Below, one piece after another: positions 61,401 to 64,000 of a stretch of DNA of 64,000 nucleotides. The stretch's first letter is position 1; each line of letters opens with the position of its first letter. Both the position numbers and the translations under genes were made by a program. The stretch is from Monoplex corrugatus (lineage: Eukaryota > Mollusca > Gastropoda > Littorinimorpha > Ranellidae). The notes under the pieces are model-generated. The model worked only from the letters and a program-made list of their open reading frames with translations, made no database searches and was not told the origin of the DNA. The stretch lies in contig JAPXFY010000015.1 in NCBI GenBank assembly GCA_030674185.1, positions 18,070,489 through 18,134,488 of the forward strand. The letters run 5' to 3'.

Positions 61401-61879
61401 TTTTTTTCTAAGTGTGTGCTCTGACAGGAATACCAAGTAGTTAAGTTTCAAGAACATTGACCAAACTTCTTGCCGTTGCCTATAAGATAAGAGAAAACAT
61501 TTGTTGCCGATCTAGAAGCATGCAGCATTTGATGCTGTGTTTGTATGATTTGAGATCTGGACGAGTTTATACATATTTATATGTATTTGTGTGTGCATAT
61601 CGTTCTAGCTGTTTGTCATTGTGTTAGATGATAGCTTGTGTCTCACGATTCGTTCTCTTCCCATTCTCCACCTCCCCCACCCCCACCCCACCCCAATAAA
61701 AGGGGTTATGGTCCTTCATTCGTTAAAATTCCTGATACCTTCTCTCTTTCCTTCCCTCCCCTCCCTCCCTGTTGTGTGTGTGTGTGTGTGTGTGGTGTGG
61801 TGTGTGTGTGGGTGTTGTTGTGTGTGTGTCTGCGTGCGCGTGCGTGTGTGTGGTTGTGTAGATAATTGTGGATAGAAAT

Positions 61880-63345
61880 TACTTGTAGTCGTCGTCACAG
61901 AGATAATCGTGTTATTGTCTTTGTAAAAGATAATTGCATTACATATATTAGTAAAAAAAAAAATGTATTGATAGTGGTGATTGTATTAGCGTCATCAGTG
62001 AACTAATAATATTGTTACTCACAGATGATGGCATCACTGTTAGAGATAATTACATTGTCATCGTCAAGGTCAAAGATGTTTGTATTGTTTTCACGGAGAT
62101 ATCTGTATTGTCACAGAAATAATTGGATTGCCGTCGTTACAGTCAGAGATAATTGTATCGTCGTAGAGATTACTGTATTATCGTCACAAAGATAATTGTA
62201 TTGTCATTGGTACAGACATAATTGTACTCTTGTCACAAACATAATTGTATTATCGTCACAGAGATATTTCTTGTCACGGAGATAATTGTATTGTCGGCAC
62301 AGAGACAGTTGGATTGTTGTCATGATAGCCAGAGTTAGAGATAATTGTATTGAGGTCATACAGGTAACTGGATTGTCATCACAGAGATAATTGATTGTCG
62401 TTATTACAGTTAGAGGTGATTGTATTGAGGTCACGGAGATGATCGGATTGTCGTCACAGAGATAATTTGATTGTCGTCATTGTCAGAGATAATTGTATCG
62501 TTGTGAAAGAGATAAATGGATTATGTCGTCACAGAGATAATATGATTGTCGTCATTGTCAGAGATAATTGTATCGTTGTGAAAGAGATAAATGGATTATC
62601 GTCGTCACAGAGATAATATGGGTTGTCGTCATTGTCAGAGATAATTGTATCGTTGTGAAGAGATAAATGGATTATCGTCGTCACAGAGATAATATGATTG
62701 TCGTCATTGTCAGAGATAATTGTATCGTCGTAAGTAGAAGAAGAGATATATGTGGTCATGTGGATTTATCGTCGTCACAGTAGATTAATAATGGATATTG
62801 TCCGTCCATTGTCAGAGATAATTGTATCGTCGTCAAGAGATAAATGGATTATCGTCGTCACAGAGATAATGATTGTGGTCATGTCAGAGATAATTGTGTC
62901 GTCGTCAAGTAATGATTATCGTCGTCACAGAGATAATATGATTGTCGGGTATTTTCGTCCAAGAGATAATGGATTATCGTGTCACAGTTTATTGTCGCAT
63001 TGTCAGAGATAATTGTATCGTTGTGAAGAGATAATGGATTATCGTTGTCACAGAGATAATATGATTGTCGCATTGTCAGATATGTACGGAGAGATAAAAT
63101 TGTGTATTAGATTGTCGTCAACAGCAGTGATAATTGTTCGTGTACAGGAGTTTGATGTCTCACAGTCAGAGATAATTGGATTGTCGTCACAGAGATAATC
63201 GGATTGTCGTCGTCACAGTCACAGAGATAATTGTATTGCTGTTGTCACGGGCGTGTGTCTTGTGTTGCGAGATAATTGTGTTGATGTTGTCGCGGGCACG
63301 TATCTTGTGTTTAGAGATAATTGTGTTGATGTTGTCGCAATGAAT
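61880..63345 (+). repeat. Diverged GATAATTGTATTGTCGTCAC satellite with ~74-bp higher-order period
   Basis: A ~20-25 bp basic unit (GAGATAATTGTATTGTCGTC) varies across 1.4 kb. From 62470 to about 62770 a longer unit with ATTGTCAGAGATAATTGTAT and AGATAAATGGATTATCGTCG repeats near 62470, 62544, 62618 and 62696. Confidence 0.85.
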
Positions 63346-63476
63346 CTTTCCGCGTGAACCGCGCGCGCTGGTGTCCCGGGGGAGAAGCGCTGAGCTAAAT
63401 ATGTTTAGCTCTGTGGGGGAGAAGGTTTTGTTCCTGTGGATTGTCACGTGACACTGCTAAACCTGTTTCACTGTCC

Positions 63477-64000
63477 TGTCTGTCTTTGTCTGTGTGTGTG
63501 TTTGTTTTGCTTGCCTGTCTGTCTCTGTACGTGTCTGTCTCTATGTCAGTCTGTTGCTGTGCTCTGCTCTATGTCTCTGTCTGTCTCTTTGTCATGTGAC
63601 TCTTCTAAACCTGTTTTACTGTCCTGTCTGTCTCTGTTTCGTTTGTCTGTCTGTCCCTGTGTCTGTCCTTCTGTCTGTTGCTCTGCTCTTTCTCTCTGTC
63701 TCTCTCTGTCTTTTTCTCTCAGTCTCTGTCTCTCTGTCTCCCTCTGTCTCTCTGTCTGTCTCCCTCTGTCTTTGTGTCTCTCACTCTCTCTGTCTGTCTC
63801 TGTCTCGCTCTCTGTGTGTCTCTGTTCCTGTGTATCTCTGATTCTTTCGCTCTGTCTCTCTCTGTGCCTGTCTGTGTCTGTCTCTGTCTCTCTGTTTCTG
63901 TTTATCTGTTTCTGTTTCTGTTTATCTGTTTCTCTCTCTGTGTCTCTGTCTCCCTCTGTCTCTCTCTCACTGTCTGTCTGTGTCTGTGTCTGTCTATCTC
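63477..64000. repeat. (TCTG)n/(CT)n simple repeats at window end
   Basis: The block CACGTGACACTGCTAAACCT at 63445 is echoed by CATGTGACTCTTCTAAACCT near 63593, so the tract is partly duplicated. Confidence 0.9.

Overview
The window reads as nuclear DNA of a metazoan, most probably a mollusc and likely a gastropod. The grounds are enormous microsatellite content, several tRNA-headed SINE families (one ending like the SINEs common in molluscan genomes), 5'-truncated RTE-like LINEs, no operons or prokaryotic genes, and a single plausible exon closed by a consensus splice donor. The lineage is inferred from repeat style, not proven.

Almost everything here is repeat. I use family labels. A = foldback MITE with TTAA ends and termini TTAACCCTTTGAC...GTCAAAGGGTTAA, 14 loci. 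B = ~570-630 bp tRNA-headed element ending GGCTGGGCTTTAAACAAA. C = ~400-480 bp element bounded by (AAACTG)n and a tetranucleotide repeat. D = tRNA-headed SINE with box-B-like GAGTTCAATCCC. E = RTE-like LINE with a (GAT)n tail. F = short motif family GACAAAGGCCAGTTGGCCGA. G = molluscan-type tRNA SINE.

Layout. 1-6 kb: microsatellites, D with an A inserted, a full G, LINE fragment E1, and an A-arm tandem array. 6-10.3 kb: C1, a 51-bp minisatellite, B1, and a 56-bp array grown out of a piece of D. 10.3-24 kb: A, B, C and E copies among large (AC)n and (CT)n tracts and a GGATAG minisatellite. 24.5-30.8 kb: AAGGAC, 57-bp and 41-bp arrays; the 41-bp unit carries a perfect TGACGTCA. 31-36 kb: (GT)n tracts, then a 65-bp array split by C5. 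36-41 kb: an A-arm array and a tandem array of the B 3' segment. 41.2-43.4 kb: a nearly invariant 50-bp array with an eroded border. 44-52 kb: nested B, D and F copies. 52.8-53.94 kb: the only convincing protein-coding candidate. 55-57.4 kb: a 65-bp pyrimidine-rich array split by a LINE with a clear target-site duplication. 58-64 kb: diverged SINE, F and A copies, then a diverged GATAATTG-type array.

The main biological story is repeat birth: MITE arms, SINE interiors and element 3' ends have each turned into tandem arrays, and related loci preserve the empty sites that show how the TTAA element moves. No pathway or gene cluster can be read from the window.
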